Shown here piece after piece: positions 1 through 7,905 of a stretch of DNA of 29,447 nucleotides. The notes beneath the pieces are model-generated. The model worked only from the letters and a program-made list of their open reading frames with translations, had not been told where the DNA came from and did no database searches. The position numbers were made by a program, and so were the translations under genes. Where the stretch lies: assembly GCA_900771345.1 (NCBI GenBank), contig CAAGNQ010000024.1:1-29447 (forward strand), given 5' to 3'. Each line of letters starts with the position of its first letter. The first letter of the stretch is position 1. The stretch comes from Clostridia bacterium. GTDB lineage: Bacteria > Bacillota > Clostridia > Christensenellales > Borkfalkiaceae.

Positions 1-765
1 AACTGCCCTTGGGGCGAGCTTGGCGTTGACGTTGTACTTGAGTGCACCGGCTTCTACTGCTCTACTGAGAAGTCTATGGCTCACATCAACGCAGGTGCAA
101 AGAAGGTTGTTATCTCCGCACCCGCCGGCAAGGATCTTAAGACTATCGTATTCGGCGTAAACAACGATACTCTTACTGCAGATGACAAGATCATCTCCGC
201 AGCATCCTGCACCACCAACTGCCTTGCTCCTATGGCAAAGGCTCTTAACGACTACGCTCCTATTCAATCTGGTATTATGACAACTGTTCACGCTTATACC
301 GGTGACCAAATGATTCTTGACGGACCACAAAGAAAGGGCGACAAGAGAAGGTCAAGAGCAGGCGCTATGAATATCGTTCCAAACTCAACTGGTGCTGCTA
401 AAGCAATCGGTCTTGTTATTCCTGAACTTAACGGCAAACTAATCGGTGCTGCACAAAGAGTTCCAACTGCAACAGGTTCAACAACAATTCTTATCGCAGT
501 TGTTAAGGGTAAAGACGTAACTAAAGAAGCAATCAACGCTGCTATGAAAGCACAAGCAACAGAATCTTTCGGTTACAATACAGATGAAATCGTTTCTTCT
601 GACGTAATCGGTATGAGATTTGGCTCACTCTTTGATGCTACACAAACAATGGTTTCAAAGATTGATGACGAAACTTATCAAGTTCAAGTTGTTTCTTGGT
701 ATGATAACGAAAACTCTTATACTAGCCAAATGGTTAGAACTATTAAGTATTTCTCTGAAATCTAA
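1..765 (+). CDS. gapA: Glyceraldehyde-3-phosphate dehydrogenase, 5' truncated by window edge
   Basis: Glycolytic enzyme that converts glyceraldehyde-3-phosphate, NAD+ and phosphate to 1,3-bisphosphoglycerate in the cytosol. The frame is open from base 1 and reads NCPWGELGVDVVLECTGFY, so the gene starts upstream; the ATG at 76 is internal. The catalytic motif SAASCTTNCLAP is encoded near base 200, followed by the phosphate-binding region (TGAAKAIG) and the usual C-terminal SWYDNE motif. About 254 codons are visible out of the usual ~335. It is followed by its own terminator and not by pgk or tpiA. Oddly, the first ~240 bases are about 52% GC by hand count while 421-660 is about 40%, with more C/G-ending codons at the start. 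Identity is certain; the missing part is the NAD-binding N-terminus. Confidence 0.97.
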   Translation, partial: NCPWGELGVDVVLECTGFYCSTEKSMAHINAGAKKVVISAPAGKDLKTIVFGVNNDTLTADDKIISAASCTTNCLAPMAKALNDYAPIQSGIMTTVHAYTGDQMILDGPQRKGDKRRSRAGAMNIVPNSTGAAKAIGLVIPELNGKLIGAAQRVPTATGSTTILIAVVKGKDVTKEAINAAMKAQATESFGYNTDEIVSSDVIGMRFGSLFDATQTMVSKIDDETYQVQVVSWYDNENSYTSQMVRTIKYFSEI

Positions 766-792
766 TAGTAAAAAAGATTTTATCTAAACTCT

Positions 793-822
793 AAATCCGT
801 TGCCTATGGTGACGGATTTTTT
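793..822 (+). terminator. Intrinsic terminator after gapA
   Basis: AAATCCGT (793-800) pairs perfectly with ACGGATTT (812-819). The inner bases TGCC/GGTG extend the stem with wobble pairs, and a T run follows. It separates gapA from the next unit. Confidence 0.85.
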
Positions 823-859
823 GTTCTTTAGGTTAGGTTTTACCTAAATCCCAAAATAC

Positions 860-888
860 TTGACAATTTATATAACTTGTGATAAAGT
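860..888 (+). promoter_or_regulatory. Promoter of the 912-2112 unit
   Basis: TTGACA at 860-865, a 17-base spacer, and TAAAGT at 883-888. The -10 is preceded by TGTGA, the TRTGN extended -10 form known from Gram-positive bacteria. The predicted start is about 895, giving a short leader with GGAGGA before ATG 912. Confidence 0.7.
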
Positions 889-911
889 GATTTTTGGTTG
901 GAGGAATAATT

Positions 912-1229
912 ATGGATTGCAAGAAGATTATTAAAAAATTAGCCTTTAGTGCATTCTGGTTTATCGTGGCAATTATTTTGATAGCACTGCTTGCCCTTTC
1001 TGTTACGGCGCTTGTCTTGTGTTTTATTGGAATTGTGCAACTATTAAACGGAATTTTTGATAGAGGGCTTTTCTTTTTTGGTTTGTCGATTATTATAATC
1101 GGGCTTTTGGGTATTGCTAGTCTTTATTATAAAAAGGTTATTGAGTTTGCTAGAAAAACAATTGAAAAAATTCAAAAAAGTTTTGATAATGCTGATAATA
1201 AGGAGGCAATAAATGCTAAAAATCAATAG
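912..1229 (+). CDS. Small two-segment membrane protein preceding a DUF4097 gene
   Basis: A 105-residue protein I cannot name. I chose ATG 912 because GGAGGA (900-905) lies six bases upstream; the in-frame TTG at 894 would sit inside the ribosome site. After a Lys-rich start (CKKIIKKL) there are two long hydrophobic stretches, about residues 11-42 and 50-70. A basic, polar cytoplasmic-looking tail follows (KKVIEFARKTIEKIQKSF), rich in Lys and Asn. It overlaps the next gene by 17 bases, and the ribosome site of that gene (AAGGAGG, 1200-1206) lies inside it, so the two are probably translationally coupled. In related Firmicutes, small membrane proteins often precede DUF4097 genes. A role as partner of the DUF4097 protein in the envelope is inferred from context only. 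Confidence 0.7.
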   Translation: MDCKKIIKKLAFSAFWFIVAIILIALLALSVTALVLCFIGIVQLLNGIFDRGLFFFGLSIIIIGLLGIASLYYKKVIEFARKTIEKIQKSFDNADNKEAINAKNQ

Positions 1230-2112
1230 AAAACTTACCTTATTTGTTGCAGTTGTTCTTTTCGGTATTATGATGCTTTTTTTGGGCTTATCACTCATGG
1301 ATTTTTCCTTTAAGTCATCCGTTTTAAGCAAAAAGCAAACGTACGAGTTTTTGGGGATATATCATAGCATAGATATAGACGCGAGCGAGATTGACGCGCA
1401 TATAGAGATTAAGCAGTCTTCAACCGGGGTTATAGAATATTTTGAACAAGACGGGGTGGAAATTCGCGCAAACATTGTTAACGATAAATTTTCGATTGCT
1501 CAAACCGACACGAGAAAGTGGTATGATAAAATTGGACTAAAGCAGGAAAAGGAACAGCATATCACGATTAATCTTCCTAAACAAGATTATTCATCAATAA
1601 AAATTAAGACCAAAGACAAAGATATTATTGTAAACAGTGATTTTAGCAGTAAAATAATAAAATTAACTTCAGTCAGTGGTGATATTACCTGCTTTTCTTC
1701 TGCCGAAGAGGCAATCCACGTAACAAACGAGCGAGGAGACCTTTTGCTGAATGCAACCGATTTTGGAGATATTAATATTAAAACGGAGAGTGGTGACGTT
1801 GAGGTTATCGACACGACTGCCGAGAAGATAAATATAAACTCCACAGAGGGAGATGTAAAAATTCAAAATTCAAAAAGCAATAAGGATTTAATTATAACCA
1901 CTAGGTCAGGTGACGTAGAATTTTTATCCTCAAACGCAAAGGAAATTAAAATCACCACAGTTAATGGCGACGTCTTTGGCAAAATAGTCGGCGCGAAAGA
2001 GTTTATCGTAGACGGCAATAAAAAGAAAATCAATATTCCTGAGTCGATAAAAGGTGGAGATAAGTTTTATATCACTACGAAAAGAGGCGAGGTTAAACTT
2101 AGAGTTTATTAA
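1213..2112 (+). CDS. DUF4097-type beta-strand repeat protein, membrane anchored
   Basis: A 299-residue protein. Residues 8-30 form one hydrophobic segment, a signal anchor with a short basic N-terminus (MLKINRKL). From about residue 125 the sequence becomes a series of beta strands marked by a turn motif xGD: SGD 155, RGD 174, FGD 184, SGD 193, EGD 212, SGD 232, NGD 251 and RGE 291, mostly 19-21 residues apart. This is the pattern of the DUF4097 (putative adhesin) family, which folds as a right-handed beta-helix-like repeat. No enzyme motif is seen. Most of the protein is predicted outside the membrane. Function is unknown; in Firmicutes such genes often accompany envelope-stress or PadR-type regulators, but none is present here. 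It ends eleven bases before a strong terminator. Confidence 0.8.
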   Translation: MLKINRKLTLFVAVVLFGIMMLFLGLSLMDFSFKSSVLSKKQTYEFLGIYHSIDIDASEIDAHIEIKQSSTGVIEYFEQDGVEIRANIVNDKFSIAQTDTRKWYDKIGLKQEKEQHITINLPKQDYSSIKIKTKDKDIIVNSDFSSKIIKLTSVSGDITCFSSAEEAIHVTNERGDLLLNATDFGDINIKTESGDVEVIDTTAEKININSTEGDVKIQNSKSNKDLIITTRSGDVEFLSSNAKEIKITTVNGDVFGKIVGAKEFIVDGNKKKINIPESIKGGDKFYITTKRGEVKLRVY

Positions 2113-2123
2113 AAAGAAAAATT

Positions 2124-2156
2124 AAAAGGCTAACGAAATGATTCGTTAGCCTTTTT
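2124..2156. terminator. Bidirectional terminator between convergent genes
   Basis: AAAAGGCTAACGAA (2124-2137), loop ATGA, TTCGTTAGCCTTTT (2142-2155), then another T. The A run on one side and T run on the other let it act for the DUF4097 gene and for the minus-strand ORF at 2167-2319. A stem of nearly the same sequence ends rpmF at 21564. Confidence 0.88.
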
Positions 2157-2166
2157 CCATAGTTAA

Positions 2167-2319
2167 TTAGTTATTTATCGTATTGCCACAAAAACAGTTG
2201 TTTATAGAAGTCGTAGTTGATAAGAGTGCCAGCAGTAAAAGAAGTTGTGTTGTGTTTATTGTATTGTTACTCGTTAGTAGAAACAATAGCGCGATTAAAA
2301 CTATATTGTTTGAATTCAT
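2167..2319 (-). CDS. Unrecognised 50-residue hydrophobic small protein
   Basis: A short ORF that I read on the minus strand: ATG at 2319, TAA at 2167. A full Shine-Dalgarno AGGAGGTG precedes it nine bases from the ATG, which is the best reason to take it as real. The product begins MNSNNIVLIALLFLLTS and has two hydrophobic stretches (about residues 6-15 and 25-33) joined by Asn/Thr. It ends in a short Asn-rich tail with two Cys (NNCFCG). It has no charged residues at all apart from the termini. Its 3' end abuts the bidirectional terminator at 2124-2156. TTGACA (2396-2391) and TATAAC (2375-2370) could be a promoter with a short 15-base spacer. It could be a membrane peptide, a toxin of type I style, or a sporulation or envelope small protein; nothing decides between these. 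Confidence 0.55.
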   Translation of the reverse strand: MNSNNIVLIALLFLLTSNNTINTTQLLLLLALLSTTTSINNCFCGNTINN

Positions 2320-2369
2320 AGTTTAGCACCTCCTTTTTTACTTGGCTTAGACACAAGATTAAGTTGACC

Positions 2370-2396
2370 GTTATAATGCAAAAGTTTAATTGTCAA
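2370..2396 (-). promoter_or_regulatory. Possible promoter of the 50-residue ORF
   Basis: On the minus strand TTGACA (2396-2391) and TATAAC (2375-2370) are separated by only 15 bases, shorter than the usual 17. The predicted start is near 2363, leaving a ~45-base leader with a strong ribosome site. Weak on spacing, good on hexamers. Confidence 0.4.
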
Positions 2397-2525
2397 TTTA
2401 TTTTTGTGACCTTGCCTTTTCTAAATATCGCTATTTTTTTATTATATGCGAGAAATATTTTCAAAATTCACAAGTGAACTATTGTTATGATATATGTACA
2501 ATCATAATTAGTTTAGGAGGAAGTT

Positions 2526-2858
2526 ATGGAATTGTTACTTGATAAAAAACTTCAGACAATGGTTGAAGACTACGTGCCCAAAGGAGAAATCTTGGACGAA
2601 CTCGTTTGCTTTTTCTCGATTTTTTCAGACTATACTCGATTAAAAGTTATATCTGCGCTAGCCATTAGTGAAATGTGCGTTAGTGATTTATCGATACTAC
2701 TAAAACTCAATCAAACAACCGTTTCGCATCAATTAAGGCTATTAAAAAATCTTAATGCCGTTACTACGAGAAGACAAGGAAAAGTTATATTTTACTCCTT
2801 AAGAAACGATACTTTATCAGAAGTTTTGCTAAAAGGGGTGGAATTTTTAGGTTATTAG
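2526..2858 (+). CDS. ArsR/SmtB-family winged-helix transcriptional regulator
   Basis: A 110-residue DNA-binding protein. The family motif LVCFFSIFSDYTRLKVISAL is followed by SEMCVSDLS, then the recognition helix NQTTVSHQLRLLKNLNAV and the wing TRRQGKVIFYSL. The family's metal-sensing helix is usually ELCVCDL; here the second cysteine is Ser, so only one thiol remains, and the acidic or His-rich C-terminal metal sites are not obvious. The sensed signal is therefore unclear. The ATG is well supported by AGGAGG at 2515-2520. No transporter or metal gene is adjacent, so its targets are not visible; autoregulation is possible, since ATGAT (2487-2491) and ATCAT (2501-2505) form a weak dyad before the gene. 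It is followed by uvrC, which has its own promoter. Confidence 0.88.
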   Translation: MELLLDKKLQTMVEDYVPKGEILDELVCFFSIFSDYTRLKVISALAISEMCVSDLSILLKLNQTTVSHQLRLLKNLNAVTTRRQGKVIFYSLRNDTLSEVLLKGVEFLGY

Positions 2859-2878
2859 ATTATTGTGTTAACAGTTAC

Positions 2879-2907
2879 TTGTAAAATATAAAAAAATCGG
2901 TTATAAT
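2879..2907 (+). promoter_or_regulatory. Promoter of uvrC, giving a leaderless transcript
   Basis: TTGTAA (2879-2884), a 17-base spacer and a consensus TATAAT (2902-2907). Only six bases separate the -10 from the GTG start at 2914, so transcription should begin at or next to the start codon. Confidence 0.75.
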
Positions 2908-2913
2908 AAAGCC

Positions 2914-4737
2914 GTGGATATTTTAAGTGAAAAGATAAAACATCTTCCCGAAAACCCTGGCGTTTACGTAATGCTGGATAAAGACGGGCAGATTATATAC
3001 GTCGGAAAGGCCAAAAACCTAAAAAACAGGGTAAAGCAGTATTTTGCCAACTCGGTTAAAACGGAAAAGGTTATGGCAATGGTTAAAAACGTTGTGGATT
3101 TTTACTATATAATAGTTCCGACCGAGATTGACGCACTTTCACTTGAAAATAATCTTATAAAAAAACACAAGCCTAGATACAACATTCTTCTTAAAGACGA
3201 TAAAACCTATCCATATATTAAAGTGGACGTAAAAGAGGATTTTCCAACTTTTAAGATTACCAGAAAAATAAAAAAAGACGGCGCAAAATATTTTGGGCCT
3301 TATATGGGTGGGGTTTCGGTAAAGAGCGTGCTTGAAGTTTTAAGCCTTGCTTTTGGAATTAGGCTTTGCGACAAAAAGTTTATAGACGGTAAAGTTTATA
3401 AGCCCTGCCTTAACTATCATATTCATAAATGCTATGCACCGTGCGCAGGCTATCTATCAAAGGACGAATATCGAGAAAAAGTTAACCTCGCTATTGATTT
3501 TTTGAATGGTGACACTCATCAAACGGAAACCCTTTTAAAAGAAAAAATGCTCCTTGCGAGTGAGCGCGAGGAGTTTGAACTTGCATTAAAATACAAGGAA
3601 AATCTTTTGGGGCTAGAAAAAATTAAGCAAAAACGAATAACTTCGCTTAATAAATTTATTACTGCCGACGCAATATCTTACAAGTCAAACGGCATATATT
3701 CGGCTGTGAGTCTTTTGATTATAAGGAGTGGGCGAATGCTCGGCGCAAAGAACTTTTCGTTTGAGAGCGCAACCCTTTCTGATAGCGACGCATTAGGTGA
3801 ATTTATTTCAAGATATTATATTGACGGAAACGATATTCCCGATGAAATTATCTGCGATATAGAGATAGAAAACGCGCAGGCACTAAGCAAATTTATTAAA
3901 GAAAAGCATTCAAAAACCGTTAGCATTTTAACCGTTAAACAGGGGGTTAGAAAGCAACTGGTGGATATGGCTAGCGCAAACGCTACCGAGCATTTGGAAA
4001 CGGCAGTCGATAAAATTAAACATAAAAACGACATGACGATTACGGCTTGCGCAAAACTAAAGAGCATACTTAATCTTTCAAATTATCCAAAACGAATGGA
4101 GTGCTATGATATTTCTAACATAAGTGGCGTGGATAAAGTGGGGAGTATGGTCGTTTTTATTGACGGCGAGCCAGACTTTGATAGTTACAGGCGTTTTAAA
4201 ATCACCACTTTTGAAGGGGCAGACGATTATAGAAGTCATCAGGAAATGATGGAAAGGCGACTTAACAGAATGCTTACCGACCCCGATAAATTTCCTAAGC
4301 CTGACCTTATGATTATCGACGGTGGCAAGGGGCAGTTATCAGCCGTAAAAGAGGTTTTTGATAAGCACGATATAAAGGATATCGACCTAATTGCTCTTGC
4401 CGAGCGCGAGGAAGAAATTTTCGTGTTGGGGCAGAGTTTGCCGATAAAACTCGAAAAGAGAGATTATTGCTTAAAAATGCTAATTCGCATTCGTGACGAG
4501 GCGCATAGGTTTGCAATTTCTTACCACAGAAGTTTAAGAAGCAAAAGGGCGCTTACTTCGATATTAGACGAGGTAAAAGGGCTTGGAAAGGTGAAAAAAA
4601 GAGCGCTTTTAGAAAAGTTTAAGGATTTAAGTGGGATAATTTTGGCTACCGAAAGCCAACTTCAAGAGGTTGAAGGGATAGGGCAAAAGCAGGCAAAACT
4701 TATTATTGAAAGACTCACTAAAGAGGGCTTAAAATGA
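2914..4737 (+). CDS. uvrC: Excinuclease ABC subunit C
   Basis: Nuclease of nucleotide excision repair that makes the two cuts beside a lesion once UvrB is loaded. 607 residues, normal length. The GIY-YIG 3'-incision domain is at the N-terminus (PGVYVM 15-20, IIYVGKAKNLKNRV 27-40, catalytic Glu in LEN near 78). Four Cys at 152, 165, 173 and 177 match the cluster known in UvrC. A UVR (UvrB-binding) helix pair lies near 205-240. The RNase H-like 5'-incision domain includes ECYDISNISGVDKVGSMVVF, and paired helix-hairpin-helix motifs occupy the last ~50 residues. The start is GTG and no Shine-Dalgarno precedes it; the protein aligns with UvrC N-termini from here, so the start is probably right and the message leaderless. 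It overlaps the next gene by ATGA. It probably heads the uvrC-HAD-lon-engB operon. Confidence 0.97.
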   Translation: MDILSEKIKHLPENPGVYVMLDKDGQIIYVGKAKNLKNRVKQYFANSVKTEKVMAMVKNVVDFYYIIVPTEIDALSLENNLIKKHKPRYNILLKDDKTYPYIKVDVKEDFPTFKITRKIKKDGAKYFGPYMGGVSVKSVLEVLSLAFGIRLCDKKFIDGKVYKPCLNYHIHKCYAPCAGYLSKDEYREKVNLAIDFLNGDTHQTETLLKEKMLLASEREEFELALKYKENLLGLEKIKQKRITSLNKFITADAISYKSNGIYSAVSLLIIRSGRMLGAKNFSFESATLSDSDALGEFISRYYIDGNDIPDEIICDIEIENAQALSKFIKEKHSKTVSILTVKQGVRKQLVDMASANATEHLETAVDKIKHKNDMTITACAKLKSILNLSNYPKRMECYDISNISGVDKVGSMVVFIDGEPDFDSYRRFKITTFEGADDYRSHQEMMERRLNRMLTDPDKFPKPDLMIIDGGKGQLSAVKEVFDKHDIKDIDLIALAEREEEIFVLGQSLPIKLEKRDYCLKMLIRIRDEAHRFAISYHRSLRSKRALTSILDEVKGLGKVKKRALLEKFKDLSGIILATESQLQEVEGIGQKQAKLIIERLTKEGLK

Positions 4738-5540
4738 AATATAAATTATTTATAACCGATTATGATGGAACGCTTGGCGCTTCGCCAAACAACGATATAG
4801 ACCCCCAAACGCTTGACGCTATAAATAGGTTTACAGAAAAAGGTGGAATATTTAGTATTTGTACTGGTAGAGAATATCGCTCCATAAGAAAAATATGCTT
4901 GGAGCAAAATCTAGAAGGCTTGGTCGTGTGCTTTCAAGGAGCTAGTATAAACGACATACAGACGGGAGAGACGATTTTATCGGGTGGAATTAGTGAGAAG
5001 CAGGCAATTGAGGTTGTAGACGAGGTTAAGCCATACGGTTTAACGGCAATAGCATATACTCTTGACGGGTTTTACCTTGAAGAAGAAAACGAGTATACTT
5101 CTCTTTATCAGAATGCAGTTGCAATGAAAGGTATTGTGACCGATAATATAAAAGAGAGAATACGAGAACAAGGTTCAGTTTATAAACTCGGCTGGCTTGG
5201 TGACGATGGCGTCGTGAATATGGTGGCAGATAAATTGAACGCCAAGTATAAGGGAGAAAAAATCAAGTTTAACAGTGGTGCTAAATTTTTGCTTGAGGCA
5301 ATTAATCCTGCCTATTCAAAAGGAAACGCCGTAAGATTTCTTGCAAAGCACTATAATATCTCGCTTAACGAGGTCTTAACGGTTGGTGATAGCACTAACG
5401 ATATAGACTTAATCAAAGGAGAATGGCACGGCGTGGCAGTTGGTGACGCAAAAGAGCAGTTAAAGGCAGTTGCAAAAGAAATTACTCTGCCGTTTAAGGA
5501 TAAACCCATAAAACATTTGCTTGAAAAATACTGTTTATAA
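4734..5540 (+). CDS. Cof-type HAD-superfamily phosphatase (HAD-IIB)
   Basis: 268-residue cytosolic hydrolase that probably removes phosphate from sugar phosphates, nucleotides or a cofactor; the substrate cannot be read from sequence. Motif I is FITDYDGTLG, with nucleophile Asp9 and acid Asp11. Motif II is the Thr of ICTGR. The conserved Lys lies in the FNSGAKFLLEAINPAYSKG region. Motif IV is GDSTNDIDLI. The long segment between motifs II and III is the type IIB cap. It starts inside the stop codon of uvrC (ATGA) and ends 20 bases before lon, so it is co-transcribed and translationally coupled to uvrC. Confidence 0.92.
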   Translation: MKYKLFITDYDGTLGASPNNDIDPQTLDAINRFTEKGGIFSICTGREYRSIRKICLEQNLEGLVVCFQGASINDIQTGETILSGGISEKQAIEVVDEVKPYGLTAIAYTLDGFYLEEENEYTSLYQNAVAMKGIVTDNIKERIREQGSVYKLGWLGDDGVVNMVADKLNAKYKGEKIKFNSGAKFLLEAINPAYSKGNAVRFLAKHYNISLNEVLTVGDSTNDIDLIKGEWHGVAVGDAKEQLKAVAKEITLPFKDKPIKHLLEKYCL

Positions 5541-5560
5541 TAGATAACAAAGGTGAAAGA

Positions 5561-7897
5561 ATGGAAGAAAATATAATTATAAATGAACAAGAGCAAGATA
5601 TAATCTTGCCGTTAATAGCCCTTCGTGGCAAGGTGCTTTTTCCAAAAACAATCTTAAATTTTGACGTCGGTAGGCAATATTCTATTTCGGCTATAGACAA
5701 GGCTGTTGCCGATAAAACGGATATTTTTATAGCCTCGCAAAAGAACGCGTTTATTGATAACCCGAGAAAACAAGAAATTTGTTCTGTCGGGGTTGTGGCG
5801 CGAATAAAACAAGTTGTGAAGGTGCAAAGCACGGGCAATATGAAGGTGTGCGTCGAAGCACTTTATCGTGCAAAGATAAAGGAATTTATAAGCGAAAAGG
5901 GGCTTTTTGTCGTTTCAATCATTCCTGCGCCGTATATCGAGGCTGAGGATGAAATCGAGAGAGAGGCTTACTTTAGGCTTGCTAGAAAAGCCTTTTTTGA
6001 ATATTCTTTGTCAGACAAACGGATTTCTAAAGAGATGATTAATACCGTTTCTGAAATTGAGGACTCTAATGAGTTTGTGGATAATGCCCTTTCGATTGTA
6101 AACTTCAAAGAGGCTGATTCGCAAAGGGTTTTAGAAGAGGACCATACTATAAAAAGGCTTATCGCGATGGGTGAACTTTTCTCAAAAGAGATGGAAATTC
6201 TTAAGATTGAAAAGAAGATTACTGGCAAAGTGCGCTCTAGCATTGATAAAAGCCAAAAGGAATTTTATCTTCGTGAGCAACTTAAAGCCATTCACTCAGA
6301 ACTAGGTGACGAGCCTGACGAGAGCGAGGAACTTATAAACAAATTAAAAGAAAGAAACCTACCTAAAGATATTTATGAAAAGGCTGTTAAAGAGGTTAAA
6401 AGGCTTGATAAAATCAATCCGTCCTCTCCAGACTATTCGATTATTCTAAATTATCTTGATTGGATAAAAGACCTGCCTTTTTCTGAAAGTACGGACGACA
6501 CGGAGGATTTAAAACTCGCTAGAGAAATTCTTGATAAAGACCATTTTGGGCTTAAAAAGGTTAAGGAGCGAATTGTAGAATATCTTGCAGTTTTAAGTTT
6601 AACTAAAGAAATCAAAGGACCTATTCTATGTTTTGTTGGGCCTCCGGGCGTGGGCAAAACTTCGGTTGCCACCTCGATTGCCAGAGCGCTTAATAGAAAG
6701 TTCGTTAGAATGAGTCTTGGTGGCGTTAAGGACGAGGCTGAAATTAGAGGGCACAGAAGAACTTACGTGGGCGCAATGCCGGGTAGAATTATTTACGGAT
6801 TAAAGAGCGCAAAATCTAATAATCCCGTATTTCTTCTCGACGAGATTGATAAACTCTCCTCTGATATTCACGGCGACCCTGCAAGTGCGCTTTTGGAGGT
6901 TCTAGACCCCGAGCAAAACACTTCTTTCCGTGATAGGTATTTAGAAGTTCCGTTTGATTTATCTAAGGTAATGTTTATAACGACGGCTAACTCGGTTGAT
7001 ACCATTCCTCAACCACTTTTAGATAGAATGGAGATAATCGAAATTAACGGTTATACTCAGGAAGAAAAATTGCAGATTGCAAAGCAATATTTAATTCCAA
7101 AGCAATTAAAACAGAATGGAATAACCGATAAAAAGGCAGAAATTACCGACGAGGCTTTAAGAGAAATTATTAGTGGATACACTATGGAGGCAGGCGTTAG
7201 AAGTTTAGAAAGAGAAATTGGTAGCGTTATTAGAAAAATCGCAGTTAAGGTGGCTGAAAACCCTAGGGTTAGAAAGCAAACGGTTAAACCCAACTCTTTA
7301 GTAGAATATTTAGGCGTGAGAAAATATCTTAAAGATAGCGTTCTAGAAAGCGACGAAGTGGGTGCTTGCACGGGGCTTGCGTGGACTAGCGTTGGAGGCA
7401 CGACCTTGACCATTGAAGTTTCTTTAATGAAGGGCAAGGGAGAGATTTTATTGACGGGAAAACTCGGTGACGTTATGAAGGAGTCTGCAAGGGCGGCAAT
7501 TAGTTATATTAGGGCGCACGCCAAAAAGTACGGCATTGAGGAAGAGAGGTTTGAAAACACCGATATTCACGTGCACGTGCCAGAGGGGGCAACCCCTAAA
7601 GACGGGCCTAGTGCAGGAATAACTATGGCGACGGCGATTTTGTCGGCATTTATTGATAAACCTGTAAGAAAAACTATTGCAATGACGGGTGAGATGACAC
7701 TTCGTGGCAAGGTTTTGCCGATAGGTGGATTAAAAGAAAAGGCGCTCGCGGCGTTTAGGCAGGGTATTAAAGATATTATTATCCCTATTGCCAACAGAAA
7801 AGACGTTAGCGAAATTCCTGAGGAAATACAAAAGGAAATAAACTTTATCACGGCAGACACCGTTGAAGAGGTGTTTGAAAGAGCGATAAATTTTTAG
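5561..7897 (+). CDS. lon: ATP-dependent protease Lon
   Basis: Cytosolic AAA+ serine protease that degrades misfolded and regulatory proteins. 778 residues, as in LonA. The N-terminal substrate domain starts LPLIALRGKVLFPKT. A coiled region follows, including SQKEFYLREQLKAIHSELG. Walker A is GPPGVGKT at 360-367 and Walker B is VFLLDEIDK. The protease domain has the catalytic dyad Ser684 (PKDGPSAG) and Lys727 (LKEKALAA), separated by 43 residues as in Bacillus LonA. The start ATG 5561 has AAAGGTG upstream. It lies eight bases before engB, the same lon-engB (ysxC) order as in Bacillus. No CIRCE or other heat-shock operator was seen; transcription probably comes from the uvrC promoter. Confidence 0.98.
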   Translation: MEENIIINEQEQDIILPLIALRGKVLFPKTILNFDVGRQYSISAIDKAVADKTDIFIASQKNAFIDNPRKQEICSVGVVARIKQVVKVQSTGNMKVCVEALYRAKIKEFISEKGLFVVSIIPAPYIEAEDEIEREAYFRLARKAFFEYSLSDKRISKEMINTVSEIEDSNEFVDNALSIVNFKEADSQRVLEEDHTIKRLIAMGELFSKEMEILKIEKKITGKVRSSIDKSQKEFYLREQLKAIHSELGDEPDESEELINKLKERNLPKDIYEKAVKEVKRLDKINPSSPDYSIILNYLDWIKDLPFSESTDDTEDLKLAREILDKDHFGLKKVKERIVEYLAVLSLTKEIKGPILCFVGPPGVGKTSVATSIARALNRKFVRMSLGGVKDEAEIRGHRRTYVGAMPGRIIYGLKSAKSNNPVFLLDEIDKLSSDIHGDPASALLEVLDPEQNTSFRDRYLEVPFDLSKVMFITTANSVDTIPQPLLDRMEIIEINGYTQEEKLQIAKQYLIPKQLKQNGITDKKAEITDEALREIISGYTMEAGVRSLEREIGSVIRKIAVKVAENPRVRKQTVKPNSLVEYLGVRKYLKDSVLESDEVGACTGLAWTSVGGTTLTIEVSLMKGKGEILLTGKLGDVMKESARAAISYIRAHAKKYGIEEERFENTDIHVHVPEGATPKDGPSAGITMATAILSAFIDKPVRKTIAMTGEMTLRGKVLPIGGLKEKALAAFRQGIKDIIIPIANRKDVSEIPEEIQKEINFITADTVEEVFERAINF

Positions 7898-7905
7898 GTA
7901 GAAAT

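Noticed and set aside
2487..2505. ATGAT/ATCAT dyad as an ArsR operator
   Set aside because: Arms are only 5 bp and AT-rich; too weak to report as a site on its own.
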